Of a stretch of 64,000 bases of DNA, positions 1 to 11,247 are shown one piece after another. Made by a program: the position numbers and the translations under genes. The DNA is from Chloranthus sessilifolius (lineage: Eukaryota > Streptophyta > Magnoliopsida > Chloranthales > Chloranthaceae). The stretch lies in assembly GCA_021018995.1 (NCBI GenBank), contig CM037587.1, positions 71,319,604 to 71,383,603 on the forward strand, written 5' to 3'. The notes beneath the pieces are model-generated. The model worked only from the letters and a program-made list of their open reading frames with translations. It was not told where the DNA came from and made no database searches. Within the stretch, counting starts at the first letter, position 1. Every line of letters starts with the position of its first letter.

Positions 1-496
1 AGTACTGTTTGAGCCAACAACAAATGAGCAGGTAGTAAGGTTGGTGCTCATTGCTGAAAGAGAGGTTGAAGATACCTACAGAAGAAGAAATGAGCAAGCC
101 AAAAATAGGAAAGCTCGATCTTTGGCATCTATGTCAGAGCAGGCTAGCAAAAGGCCTAGATATTTGATGTTGCCACCATCACAGCCTATTACCACGGCAA
201 CATCAAGTTCATTTGATCCGACAGCTCTACCGCCTCGACCTCCGAGACCTATCAGTGCATCAATTCTGATGACTTCGAGTGCACTAAGAGTACAATAAGC
301 AACTACGGCCCGCCCTACTGCTTATACAGCTTCCTCCACACCAAACGAATCGTGTATGAAGTGTGGAAAACCTCACAAAACTGAGGAATGCTGGAAGGCA
401 AAGGGAGCATGCTTTAAATGTAGAAAAATGGGGCATAGAATTAAAGAATGCCCAGAGATGAAAGGGGAAGCAACAGCAAGGATCGCGACTACATGA
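1..496 (+). pseudogene. gag C-terminal part with two CCHC zinc knuckles
   Basis: The frame is open from the window start except for TAA at 296-298 and ends at TGA 494-496. It holds a basic stretch (EREVEDTYRRRNEQAKNRK), a proline-rich linker, then two adjacent cysteine-histidine knuckles at 353-460. The first has C-x2-C-x3-H-x4-C spacing and the second (CFKCRKMGHRIKEC) has the classical C-x2-C-x4-H-x4-C. In retroelements these bind the element RNA for packaging. The stop before the knuckles would remove them, so this copy is defective. Confidence 0.88.
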
Positions 497-738
497 CCTC
501 TTCGGTCCATAGTGCAGGGCCGGGCTTATGCAGTGTCAGCTCAAGATGCACAAGCTAGCAATGATGTGATTCAAGGTATAAAATTCTTTTATATTAGACA
601 AATTCAATTTTTGCATTTTAGATGAAGAAGATGCATTATTTCAAACTTTCATTGTTGTATCACTACTTGTAGGACTATTGCTAGTGTACTCACCACTTAA
701 TTACCTAGACGTATATATGAAACCCAGGTACTATACCG

Positions 739-1317
739 ATGTATTTCAAGAGTGATACCGTGATGGATATCTACTATCACAAGGCTCGAGTGTTGATAGA
801 CCCAGGGTCTACCCACTCATTTGTAACACCACAATTTGCAGTGGAACTGTGTATCAAGCCCGAACCCTTAGACTGCGTACTAAAAGTCTCAGTCCCAACC
901 GGAAGGTCTATGAAGACGGATCACATATGTCAATCAGTGGTTGCTCTTATCGAAGACCGTGAGACCAAAGTAGAGTTAATTCTCCTGGATATGCAAGGGT
1001 TTGATGTTATACTGGGTATGGAGTGGTTCTCCGAGAACCATGCCATCGTTGACTATCTTCGAAAGGTCATTACTTGTCGACCTAGGAAAGGAAAGTCCTT
1101 TAAATTCTACGGTACCCAGCCGAACGTAGCACCCTTAATATCAGCCATCAGGGCCGAGAGACTTCTCAACAAGGGATGTCTAGGTTATCTAGCATTCTTA
1201 CAAGACCAAAAGAAAGGGAAAGTTAAACTTTCTGACATTCCTATTGTATTTGACTTTCCTGATATATTCCCTGAGGAATTACCGAGGCTACCGCCTGAGA
1301 GGTTGAATTTGCAATAG
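739..1317 (+). pseudogene. Ty3 aspartic protease region
   Basis: The protease active-site motif is seen as LIDPGSTHSFV (D-P-G-S in place of the usual D-S/T-G), followed by the ILGMEWF segment that forms the flap and second loop of retropepsin-like proteases in plant Ty3 elements. The C-terminal part (FPDIFPEELPRLPPER) is the standard linker into reverse transcriptase. The frame ends at TAG just before the RT N-terminus. Upstream, 500-738 does not join gag to protease in frame and looks like an insertion or intron-like stretch running from about 575 to 750. Confidence 0.9.
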
Positions 1318-1361
1318 ACTTAGCTCCTGATTCCTAACCGGTATCAAAGGCGCCCTACTGA

Positions 1362-1992
1362 ATGGCACTTGCGGAATTAAAGGAACTAGAGGAACATGTG
1401 CAAGAGCTTCTTGACAAGGGTTTCATTCAGCCAAGTGTGTCCCCATTGGGAGTGCCTGTGTTATTTGTTAGAAAGAAAGATGGTTCTATGTGTCTATGCA
1501 TTGACTACAGACAACTGAACGAGCTGACAATTAAGAACTGATAACCACTTCCTAGAATCGACGATTTTCGATTAGTTACAAGGAGCAAAGTTTTTCTCCA
1601 AAATCAATTTGAGGTTGGGTTACCACCAGATGAAAGTGAAAACTGAAGGCATTCCAGCTTTTAGAACTCGATACGGCCATTATGAGTTCCTTGTCATGCC
1701 ATTTGGACTGACCAACGCACCTGCATCTTTCACGGACCTCATGAACCGAGTGTTCAAGCCTTATTTCGATAAGTGGGTTGTATTTATTGACGATATTCTC
1801 ATTTACTCAAGGTCAAGAGAAGAGCACGAGCAACACCTACGCGTAGCACTCCAAACCTTGAGAGAGTTGCAGTTATACGCGAAGCTCAGTAAATGTGAGT
1901 TCTGGCTAGAGCAGGTGAGTTTCCTTGGCCATGTTATTTTAGAGGCCAGTATAGAAGTGAGCCCTACAAAGATAAAAGCGGTAGTTAAATAG
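1362..1992 (+). pseudogene. Ty3 reverse transcriptase, broken
   Basis: The N-terminal RT segment ([12 protein letters not shown], then [18 protein letters not shown]) starts near 1362 and stops at tandem TGA/TAA near 1540. After a frame change the core resumes at 1609 with [15 protein letters not shown] and the catalytic FIDDILIYS block (both aspartates kept, the usual Y/F-x-D-D). The frame runs to a single TAG at 1990-1992 and continues in the same frame into RNase H. The catalytic residues survive, but stops and the frame change make it non-functional. Confidence 0.93.
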
Positions 1993-2031
1993 GAGCAACC
2001 CAGAACTGTAACTGAAGTTCGTAGTTTTCTA

Positions 2032-2604
2032 GTGTTAGCCAGATACTATAGAAGATTTGTTGAAGGGTTTGCAAAGCTACCTGAACCACTCACACGTCTC
2101 ACCAGGAAGACTTCTAAATTTGAGTGGACTGAAGCATGTGAGCAAAGCTTCCAAGATTTGAAAAAGAAATTGATGTCTGCACCCGTACTTACCCTACCAT
2201 CGGGTAGTGGGGGATTTTCAATGTTCAGTGTTGCGTCCCACAGTGGGTTAGGCTGCGTACTAAATCAGCACAATAAAGTAGTCGCTTATGGGTCAAGGCA
2301 GCTGAAAGACCACGAGAAGAACTACCCTACACATGACCTAGAGCTTGCAGTGATCATTTTTGCTTTGAAGATTTGGAGGCATTACCTCTATGGTGAGACC
2401 TTTGAAATTTTCACAGACCACAAGAGCCTCAAGTACTTGGTTACCCAGAAGGAACTCAATCTAAGGCAGAGGAGATGGATGAAATTTCTCAAGAATTATG
2501 ATTGCATCATCCAGTACCATCTGGGGAAAGTAAATGTGGTAGCCGACGCGCTTAGCCGAAAATCATCCACTCAGCCGTCACACCTTGTGGCTAGGTTACA
2601 CTGA
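2032..2604 (+). pseudogene. Ty3 RNase H domain
   Basis: It lies in the same frame as the RT core, separated only by the TAG at 1990. The thumb and connection segment ([14 protein letters not shown]) leads to the RNase H-type sequence with [13 protein letters not shown], the [22 protein letters not shown] helix region and [10 protein letters not shown]. It ends with DALSRK, the usual end of plant Ty3 RNase H, and TGA at 2602. The family role is to degrade the RNA strand during reverse transcription. The metal-binding residues are largely recognisable, with substitutions. Confidence 0.92.
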
Positions 2605-2718
2605 TGGAACTGCTTAGGGATATGACCTTAAGTCACACTCAATTCAAAGTAAAGGAATCGGGAGCTAGCCAATATCAAGATCAAATCGATCCTCTTCGAT
2701 AGGATCAGAGAAAGCCAA

Positions 2719-3686
2719 TTGAAAGATCCAAAGCTTATGGTTACCAAGAAGGGTCTAGACAATGAAAATCAGCCAAAATTTTCTATTAAGGACAACGACT
2801 CCTTATTGTTTAGAGGCCGAGTTTATGTGTCGTCTAATAGTGAATTATGGCAAGAGACCATAGGTTCGTATATGCTATATACCCGGGCAACACCAAAATG
2901 TACCAAGACTTGAAGAGGAACTTCTGGTGGAAGGGAATGAAGAGAGAAGTTGTTGAGCATGTAATGAGATGCTTGGTCTGTCAGTAGGTCAAGGTTGACG
3001 ACAGACATCCTGTCGATTTATTGCAGCCCCTGCCAGTTCTCGAATGGAAATGGGAGAATATTTTGATGGACTTCATACTTGGGTTGTCGAGGACTCAGAA
3101 GGTGCATAACGCTATTTGGGTGGTTATTGATAGACTAACCAAGTCAGGACACTTCCTTCTATACAGCATGCGTTACACTGCATGCAAACTTGCTGAATTA
3201 TATCTAAAGGAGGTTGTGAGGCTGCATGGCATACCTTCAAGCATCGTTTCAGATCGGGACCCACACTACACATTCCAGTTTTGGCAGCATTTTCAAGAGG
3301 AAATGGATTCCAAATTAGAATTCAGCTCAGCTTTTCACTCGCAGACTGATGGACAAACTGAAAGGGTGAATCAGGTGATAGAAGATATGCTCAGGGCCTG
3401 TATGTTGGACTTTCAAGGATCATGGGACAAGAACTTGCCCTTGATCGAGTTCGCATACAATAACAGTTATCAAGCCAGCATCGGAATGGCTCCATTTGAA
3501 GCACTCTACAGCCACCGATGTAAATCTCCACTCAATTGGGAAGAGGTTGGAGATAGTGTTTTACTGGGCCCAGAACTCATTGAGAGTACCAATGCAACGG
3601 TTTAACTTATTCGTGAACGTCTCAAAGTTGCTCAAAGCCGTCAGAAGAGTTATGCGAACCTTAGGAGAACACACGTGGAATTTCAG
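2719..3686 (+). pseudogene. Ty3 integrase (zinc finger and D,D,E core), broken
   Basis: The H-H-C-C zinc-binding segment lies at about 2862-2990, split across frames (HVMRCLVCQ is readable before a TAG at 2986). The catalytic core from 3021 shows the first Asp in ILMDFILGL, the second in VSDRDPHYT and the Glu in QTERVNQVIEDMLR, so the D,D-35-E triad is present. The frame ends at TAA 3603-3605; the following YANLRRTHVEFQ-type segment is in another frame and is interrupted at 3687. Confidence 0.92.
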
Positions 3687-3759
3687 GTAGTCATTATGCT
3701 CAAGACTGTTTTCTATATCCACCAAATCGGTATGACACTAATAGTCATTTGAATTTCAG
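3687..3759 (+). other. 73-bp intron-like insertion in the integrase coding region
   Basis: The integrase text VEFQ is cut after CAG at 3686 and resumes as VGDHIFIKI at 3760. The 73 bases between start with GTAGTC and end with TTTCAG. The same 11-mer, GAATTTCAGGT, occurs at 3678-3688 and 3751-3761. Removing the segment restores the reading frame across this point. It could be a short intron, or a small insertion flanked by a duplication that happens to carry GT...AG ends. Confidence 0.6.
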
Positions 3760-4161
3760 GTGGGGGATCACATATTTATAAAGATCTCACCGACTAAGGG
3801 TGTGATGCGATTTGGTAAATGACGAAAGCTTAGCCCCCAGTACATTGGTCCTTTTGAAGTTTTAGGACGTGTTGGTGAGGTAGCCTATCGCGTCACCCTA
3901 CTGCCGCAGATGTCAAGCGTCCACAACGTGTTCCATGTGTCGATGCTGAGGAAATATGTGCGGGACACATCACACGTATTGGATTACCAACCCCTTGAGG
4001 TTCAAGAAAACTTAACGTTGATAGAAGAGCCGATGAGGGTGTTCGATCGCAAAGAACAAATCTTAAGAACCAAAAGTATTCTGCTCATTCTCATACAGTG
4101 GTACAACCATTCCAACGCGGAAGCGGCATGGGAACAAGAGGTGGAGATTCAAGACCAATGA
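3760..4161 (+). pseudogene. Integrase C-terminus with chromodomain-like tail
   Basis: After the intron-like segment come VGDHIFIKISPTKGVMRFG and, past a TGA near 3820, the LSPQYIGPFEVLGRVGEVAYRV block, the conserved GPF/Y-type module of chromovirus integrases. From 3910 the frame reads SSVHNVFHVSMLRKYV, then a chromodomain-like segment with VFDRKEQILRTK, WYNHSNAEAAWE and a stop at 4159-4161. In this lineage the tail is thought to guide integration to chromatin. Confidence 0.85.
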
Positions 4162-4702
4162 AGGCCATTGAAGCAAGTTTTGACTGTATGGAAACCTGTA
4201 TGTGTAACAAATGTACCTCTTGATGTTTTAAAATAAAAACAAAAAAAAATTAATTACAAAATTTTGTTATGGATACAAGTACATGTAGTATGAGCACGAG
4301 TAACTGAGTGAAAATTCATTCTACCCACCATCGAATCGAACTCATAGTGTTAGAAGAGCAATCAAAAGAATGGGTCGAAATTCAATGCCCTAGCTCAAAC
4401 CAGCCACAACTCAGACTGGCCCGCTCGAGCGTAAAACTATCACTCGAGCATTCACTTAAGTCACGCTCGAGCGTGCTTCGAAGACCACTCGAGCGGCCAT
4501 TAGGTCTATCAATAGGGCGGAAACCCTTTATTCATTCCCGCAACATTTCAAAAACACTCTCATGCTCGTTTTCTTCCTTCCTCCATAAGAAAAAGCCCTA
4601 ATCTTCTTGAAGGAATGCCATTTCATCACCCTCGTACGAGATTCATCCGGATTTGGACCCTAGATCTTCTGCACACCTTCCTTGTGAACGGTAAAACCCT
4701 AG
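4162..4702. other. 3' flank and possible LTR remnant with CTCGAG palindromes
   Basis: No gene is seen. Between 4423 and 4495 four copies of CTCGAG occur, two as CGCTCGAGCG, the same motif that is arrayed in the LTRs at 26.5 and 35.5 kb. This suggests LTR sequence of that wider group, cut by the insertion of the 19 kb element after 4702. The sequence appears to continue at 23722, because the last five bases here (cctag) nearly match the first five after the element (cctac). Confidence 0.5.
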
Positions 4703-6218
4703 TATTGGTACGCGCTTTTTCTGGGGTCCCTTTCGGGTCTCCGAAATAAGTGGCCCAATTCTGTTCAAGTAGACTCTAGCAAAGGTGATGAATAATAAAT
4801 CAAAAAATATTAAATGCTAAAAATAAAAGGCGAATCTTAAATGAAGAATAGATGGGTGATGCGATCACCAACTGTAGATATGTATCGACACTACAACACG
4901 TCATTGATCACGCTTTAAGAAGAGCGGGGGCTTGCAGGTTGAACTCCATTACTGAATCGTCGGCCGACCAACGTCAGCAGTTGTGGGCTATAGTCTAACT
5001 AGTTTGGTTTCCAACTTCTATTGGGATTCTAATCTATAAAAAAGGGGAGGGGTGGCCCACTATGCTAAGGAGGATCGACCCCGTTCCTGGGTACCCTTTG
5101 TAAGCTCCCAAGGGCAAATCGGGTGGCCAAGGCTTAAAATCAGAAGGGGTTAGTGACCTAAGGGATCTAAGGCTAAGGGGCGCTTCTCCCTTTATACTCT
5201 TTAGAGAACCGAGACCAGTTGGCCAAGTGCCACTGGCTCAACTACCTGAGATTCCTAGAGAAGAGTCTGTAATTCTAAAAGTCTAGAAAGTGGCTCAACT
5301 CCTTTCATTGGGATCCCCAGAGAACCTCGAACTTTCTAAAAGAAGAAGCTAAAAAAGGAGAAGAGAAAATTGAGTAGTTGATGTGTGTTGAAGGTTGTGG
5401 GGTAGGGGTCTATTTATAGGTATTCGGGTAATTGCGCACCCTGTGTTGTGTGCTTAATTAACTGGTCAGATCCAATTATGCACCCTATCTAGTGCACTTA
5501 ATTGAATTGCGAGCCCTGTTCCAAGCGCTTAATCACTTTGAGTCGATGACCAACTCAATGAGTAACCGGCTAACTGGCTTAGTCAGGTGTCCTAGTTCCA
5601 GTCTAATTGGAACTAATTGAACTCTCTATACAGTGTGCGCAATCCAATTAAGCGCCCTCTATCATGCGCCTAATAGGGGAATTTGAGTGGTTGTGGGAAT
5701 TAGAGTTTCGGTCCAATTTTGGACTAATTGCGTGTGGCTGGAAGAGCGAGCAAGCAATTGTGCGCGGCTGGCAGAGAGCACAATCAATTGCTTGTGCTGG
5801 GTCGGGCGCAGAATCCGGTCTTAGGTCGGTGCACAGGTGGCCGAAGCCTAGTCCTATAGGGACCAATTGCGCACGGCTGGTAGGGCGCGCAATCAATTAC
5901 GCACATGGGTGAGGGATTTTAGGATAGACAAACTGGCAGACATACATATTTATATGTAATATCATTTAAGTAAATGTCATAACTCTTTCCTTTCCATTTA
6001 CTTAAGATATTACATGTAAATAAAGAAATACCCCCCTTCGGTTAACAAGGCCTGGGGCTTTGCTATATACTATTGTTATGGTACATAATTCCTGTATTAT
6101 GGGTTCAGGGTTTTAAGACATTTAGAGAGGATTGGTCCCTTTCAAAAGTCATGGGCAAGGTCAAAGGTTGCCCAAACAGGTTCGTATACTCCGAGAGGGC
6201 AAAATCGAGGTGTCCACA
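4703..6218 (-). repeat. 3' LTR of the 19 kb element
   Basis: It matches 22046-23716 over its length. About 250 bases present in the right copy (roughly 23275-23525) are absent here, and there are many point differences, so the insertion is old. It carries the minus-strand TATA box and the palindromic ATTGCGC-type units described separately. On the plus strand it starts TATTGGTAC (mutated TG) and ends TCCACA. Confidence 0.85.
5410..5417 (-). promoter_or_regulatory. TATA box in 3' LTR
   Basis: Minus-strand TATAAATA sits in the middle of the LTR and has an identical counterpart in the other LTR near 22758. Position and conservation fit the LTR promoter. No initiator can be assigned. Confidence 0.6.
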
Positions 6219-6235
6219 GATGCCCCTCTTTGGCG
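6219..6235 (-). other. Polypurine tract before the 3' LTR
   Basis: On the minus strand the bases just before the LTR read AAAGAGGGGCATC, then TGTGGACACC. A purine run next to TG is the expected start of plus-strand DNA synthesis. Confidence 0.6.
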
Positions 6236-7320
6236 CGTTCTTGCGGAGTAAGGATGCGTCAAAGAAGTAGACACCCCTCTTCTAAGGGTGCCTTCTTGTT
6301 TCTTTTGGGAAATCATAAATTTGGACTGGGGATGCTGACATGAAATGCTTGACTTTCTTATCTATTAGCGCAAGCTAAAATAGAGCATTCGGGGGCCCAG
6401 TGGTAGCTGTCGAATGGCGTATCCACTACTGCAAATGCAAGGGGCATCCCGCCACATATCGCGGCATGCTGCGAGTAGCAGTTAGACGGGGGAAAATTGG
6501 CATATCCTGATCCATGGGTGCAAGGGGCCCTTCGCATATCGCGACTTGTTGCAAGGGGCAGTCAAATGGGAGGAAAGTCGACATATCCTAGTCTGTAGGT
6601 GCAAGGGACAATCAAATAGGGGGATATTCGACACAATCGAGGTACCAAGGGGCGTCATATGAATGTCCAAAGACAAGGACAAGTGACCTGATAATAATAT
6701 GTAATATCATGTAATGGTGAAGGCTTTCGCAAGTCATGTCAGACCGAGCGTGTCATTGCTCACACCAATGGCGCGTCAGGTGTCCCTTTCCAGTGGATAT
6801 TTGTGATTTCTTAGAGTTGAGTATATTTAGTGTTCAATTTTCTAGGAGAAGGAAAGGATTGGGGTGGTGAGAAGTGAATTTTGATAGATAGAGGGTTTAT
6901 TTATTTATTATTTATTTTTTATTTTTATTTTATTTTACTTTATATTTTTTTTGAAATTTTGGGATTTAACTTAAGATCAATTCGGTTGTAAAACTGTGGG
7001 AAATGTGGCTTCCAAGATGTCGCTGAGCAGATCCACCAGTACAGGATTTGTGGACCCGACCGTCTATGCGGTTGTCAAGGCGATACTTGGTATGCCGGAT
7101 ACTCCATCTAATCTTCTCGTGAATACTAATGATTATCTCTTATGGAAGGACTATAGTAAATCACGTGTCAGGAGAGACGAGTTTTTTTTTTGAAAACTTT
7201 TGACTTAATATTATCTAATTATATTTATAGAGAGAATATCGAGTAGAGGGGGTGATACTTACCTGATTTTCTATCGGCGGGAGGCTTTTGCTAACAATGG
7301 GACTGGCCGACTGTTGTGGT
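6236..7320. other. Interior 3' part of the 19 kb element, no gene seen
   Basis: No domain is recognisable on either strand. A loose repeat with the words ATATCGCG / GCAAGGGGC and GGGG occurs at 6440-6640. A T-rich tract lies at 6897-6950. Short open frames here show no family resemblance. Confidence 0.5.
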
Positions 7321-8370
7321 GGTGTGTGATGGGACATCAGAGGGTTTATTCTCCCCCTCCACTGATTATTGTGATTGTTGTGTTGGGATGTTTGAATTTC
7401 CTGAGGTGATGTTCACAGTGGGACTTGATAGTTGATGGATGCGATAAGACGTCGGAGGAGTTTTTCTTCTCTTCTTCTGTTGGTGAGCATATGTTTCTGT
7501 TGCGGTGGAGTCTGGCGACTATTGCACGATGGGACGTTTGGGGGTGGTCTGGATTTTTTCTCTGTGATGGGACATTGGTTGAACTTCTCTTCTGATTGTG
7601 TGCCTGTAGCGGGCTGCGATGGGATTTTTGGGAAGTATAGTTGGCGATGGGACATTGGTGGTCCTCCCCTTTTGGTTGTGTGTTGTGGCGGGTTGCGACG
7701 AGAAGGCTAGGTTCATATCTTTCTTTGGTAGATCTCGAGTTGTATGATGAGATCAGGTTGCAATTGCATCGCAACGGGAAATGTTTGTGAGTGTATGATG
7801 GGGTGTTGGTCTGACGACTCCGGGGGCTATTTTGATGTCGTGATGGGATAATGATGGTGTCTCTTTGGCAGATGATGTCTTGAGATCATGACGGGATTTG
7901 CCCTTTGGCCTTTGCGATAGGATTTTTGGGAGGCTCATTTTGGATTTTTGTGATGGGTTGTTGGACAAGCCTCCTCTTTCAGGTCACGTGGCATGCAAGG
8001 TTGCGTGGTGGGGTTTTGGAGTCACGATGGGACATGGGGGCCTGTGAGGTTACGCGTTGGGACAAGGGAGAGTGATTCAGATCGTGACGGGATGAGTAGC
8101 ATGATTGGTCCCTTCGTCGTCGTTAATTTTCGCTTTGTGTCATGTGGGAGCTTTGTATTTAGCGATGGGGCTGTGAGTGATGATTTTATTTCGTCGGCTT
8201 ATTTTGTGCAGCGGATGTTAGGGAGTAGTTACGTGTACTTGTGAGTATGCGATGAGACTCTGGGGAATAATCTTCATCACGGTGGGACGTGAAATGTGGT
8301 AGCATCTAAGAGGGTGATTTGGTCGCGATGGGACTACGGGGAGATGTCCTCACCCCTAATTGGTTTGTAA
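7320..8370. repeat. Degenerate repeat region built on GATGGGAC
   Basis: The word GCGATGGGAC or a one- or two-base variant recurs about 20 times in 1 kb (for example 7323, 7522, 7562, 7613, 7643, 7836, 8024, 8324), usually followed by a G/T-rich stretch. Spacing is irregular, about 30-80 bases. Several minus-strand frames across it are open only because of this repeated composition and show no known domain. Confidence 0.6.
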
Positions 8371-9882
8371 TGGGTCAAGATGATTTTGTATGTGTCTTAT
8401 TGTGATAGGACATGTTGTCTTGTGTATTTGTTTTCAAAGTATCCCGATTTACGTGTTTTAGTGATATCGCCTGATCCAATCGTCCGATTGTGATGTCATT
8501 TCTTTCAATGTTTGTTGTTTTGCGCGCTCTACATCCTAAAGTGGCTTTTGATGGCGGTATAATCAAAGACGTTGTTGTAGCTTTGAGTGGCGGTATACCT
8601 CCTTCATTATTATTAGGAGGGGAAGATGGTGGGAGGAAGTCCTCCAAATGGATGGAAAGGGTGTTACCCAACCAATCCTCTCTCTTTTTTGTTGTTTCTG
8701 ATTGGATGTTCTACGCATTATTATTTTGGGCTTTGTATTAGGTTTGGGTTGTAGGTTAGGTTCTAGGTTTTTGATCAGTCACATAATTTACCATTTTATC
8801 ACCCTTAACTTAGTGGTGCTAAGACTTGGTTTGCTACTGACGAAATACTAATATGCAGATATTAAAGATAAGCAATAAATCAGAGCCTAAATGTTCATCT
8901 TTGTCAAAATGAACTCAAAAGGTAATAAGAAAAATGATTGAGCGAAAAAGATGATTTGTCGCTACTGAAAGTCAGAAAATAGTAATTTGTGATTCTTCAA
9001 AAGAGACAAAAAGAGAAAAGCGATAAAGCGTAATCCAGAGAATCGACAACTATGAGGAAGCTTACTGAAAATAGAAAGTCATGATTAACGATGTTCCAAG
9101 GAAGAAGTTATGAAATAAGGAATCCCTATTTACAATTTCCTAGGAATAGAAGCTTTCCTACTATTGTTACTGTTGCTAATCACGTGAGAACTATCACCGC
9201 CATATCCAGAATTAGAAGCTCCTACAATTAGAAGTCTGATAAACCACGGATCTTAGAAGATTGATAAAGATCTAATTCGAAGGACTCTATTGTTGCTCGA
9301 TAAAGAACACTCTAGAAGCGCATCAACTAAAAGAAGCAAGGAAAGATGAAATTAGTAATTAGAGTTATATTATGATACTTTTGTTTTTAGTAGTTTCTTT
9401 TATTAGAACTAGATCTCTGTAAACCGACCCCTTATGATCTATAAATAAGAGGGCTCGGCATAAGAATAAGCATCGAAGAATTTAGCATCAATTGATGCCT
9501 GAGGTTGGATTTTCTTCGATCAGAGGTTTCTCAAGAGCAATTGACGACTACAATTGAGTGCTGAAGATTAGTGTAGATATATATAATTTCTCAGGAGCAA
9601 TTGACTACTATGGCTGAGGGGTGAAGGATATATTTTACTTTTCTTTCTAGATTAGGATTTATTTGCTTTGTAAACATCTCCAAGTTTTAATTTGAATTAA
9701 CGACTCAAGTTAGAATTTGCATATTAGTGTAACGATTTTTACTTTTCCATCTTCAGTTTGCTAGAGTTTGATTAATGCCCAAATTTCTAATTAATTGTTG
9801 ATTAGACTAAATCTGTGTTGATAGGATCTTAGACTTGATTGATGACCAATGCTAGGAGACTAGAAATATGGTGTAATGGTAC
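8371..9882. other. Interior of the 19 kb element with an LTR-like stretch, no gene seen
   Basis: A plus-strand TATAAATA lies at 9440-9447, after AGATCTCTGTAAACCGACC. Downstream, a unit around TCTCAAGAGCAATTGACGACTA is present twice (near 9530 and 9585). This resembles a promoter-bearing LTR remnant, but no paired LTR or coding sequence was found. Confidence 0.35.
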
Positions 9883-10018
9883 CACTACATGAAAGTGCAA
9901 AAAAAATAGTGGGGAGGGATAAACGACGGGTATAATCAGTCGGTTAAATCTTGATGGTCTAGGTCCGTCATTTAAATTAAAAGAACAATGGTAAATAAAT
10001 CGACTGCCTAAAGCAGTC

Positions 10019-10021
<3 letters not shown>

Positions 10022-10084
<63 letters not shown>
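10022..10084. repeat. (AT)n microsatellite
   Basis: An uninterrupted alternating A/T tract of about 60 bases near the left end of the CACTA element. Confidence 0.97.
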
Positions 10085-10087
<3 letters not shown>

Positions 10088-10409
10088 AAAGATAATTAAA
10101 TTATATATATCATGGTTATATTGAAGTTGTTTTTCAAGTTGTAAATAACGTGAGTACCTTTAAATTAGAGTTCTCCGCAACCCAACTTGAAAAAAGCTTG
10201 CTTTTTTAGGGAATAAATCGGTTGCATATAAATGGCCAAGCTTAGATAGTGGAAGCTTAGTAAAAGAGAAGAATATCCTACAACCTTGCCCAACTCGGCT
10301 TGCTTTATGTCGACCTTGGTTGAGTTTGCCCGCCCTATGGCTAGGCTCGAGCTGACCCTTTGGTGGTCCGGGCTAGGGTTGGGCCATGGCCCGACCCATT
10401 AACAACTCA

Positions 10410-10830
10410 TACTTTACAATCACCCATGAAATTTGAGTTCACTGACTCTCAAACCCATTAATTACATGCTTTGAATCTGACGATGGAGAAATTATTTTTC
10501 GTTATAATTTTTTTCGTAATAGATTTTTATATCAGGAGCGCATACGATCAGACGGTTCTTTTTTTTTTATTTCATACAACACACATCCTAAAAAATTGAC
10601 CTTAAAATCAGGTTTGGGTGTAATGAGTGCCAATTCGTATTTTTTCACCCTTTCTGGGATATGTGCCCAGTGATGTCAAACACTGATGGTCGGATGGCAT
10701 GCTTATGATATCAAGATCCATCTTGAAAAAGATTTGGACGATAAGCAAGCTACATCATCTAATTAAATGCAATCAATGCATTTCAACGTGGGTGCTCACA
10801 AAGATTCGATGCATGGATTGTAGTCATTAA
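10410..10830. mobile_element. MULE-type foldback MITE, copy A
   Basis: Inverted arms carry the family words GACGATGGAGA at the left and GATATCAAGATCCATCTTG then TCTAATTAAATGCAATCAATG at the right, around a centre with ACACACATCC and GGGATATGTGCC. The outer limits are estimated. It lies inside the CACTA element. Confidence 0.65.
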
Positions 10831-10835
10831 AAAAT

Positions 10836-11221
10836 GGATACCTTTAATAGAACCCAACATCATTGATTGCTTTAAATTAGAGGATGGAGATCGTGTTTTG
10901 CTCCAATTTTCCATATAAGAAATTTTGATGCCATGAACGAACTATCATATGTCAGTTTTCGATTCCACATTTCACATATCCCAAAAAGTGGCCCTAAAAT
11001 CACATGGCACACATCATGCATCAACATGACTTTAGGACCATGTTTTCGAGATATGTGCCATTTGGAATCGAAAACTGACCATCAGATGGTATGCTCATTG
11101 ATTGGAGATCCCTTGTGTGGAAGATTAGAGCGAAGACGATCTCTATCTTCTGATTTAAAACGATCATTGATTATGGGCGTAGGTGCCCATCAAGAGTTTA
11201 TAGGTTCCATTAAAAGTACCC
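10836..11221. mobile_element. MULE-type foldback MITE, copy B
   Basis: Terminal arms GGATACCTTTAATAGAACCC at the left and the complement of GGGTACTTTTAATGGAACCT at the right pair closely. The inner arms pair as well: TCAGTTTTCGATTCCACAT near 10952 against ATTTGGAATCGAAAACTGA near 11060. The plus-strand open frame 10933-11319 is produced by this palindrome and is not a gene. No clear 9-bp duplication was found. Confidence 0.8.
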
Positions 11222-11247
11222 AATTAAACCAAACTTTAAATCCACCC

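Larger units (their letters stand above)
1..4161 (+). mobile_element. Ty3/gypsy chromodomain-type retrotransposon, 5' part outside window, inactive
   Basis: The domains follow the Ty3 order: gag zinc knuckles, aspartic protease, reverse transcriptase, RNase H, integrase and a chromodomain-like tail. The reading frame is broken by in-frame stops near 296, 494, 1540, 1990 and 2602, by frame changes around 500-740, 1318-1362 and 2605-3020, and by an intron-like 73-bp insertion at 3687. The 5' LTR lies before the window. No clean 3' LTR follows; 4162-4702 is the candidate remnant. The long C-terminal VSMLRKYV region and the chromodomain-like segment are typical of plant chromoviruses of the Tekay/Del type, which is an assignment from motif memory only. 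It cannot produce a full polyprotein. Confidence 0.92.

Noticed and set aside
7346..7774. Minus-strand open frame of 142 codons
   Set aside because: Explained by the GATGGGAC repeat; composition is repetitive and no domain is visible.
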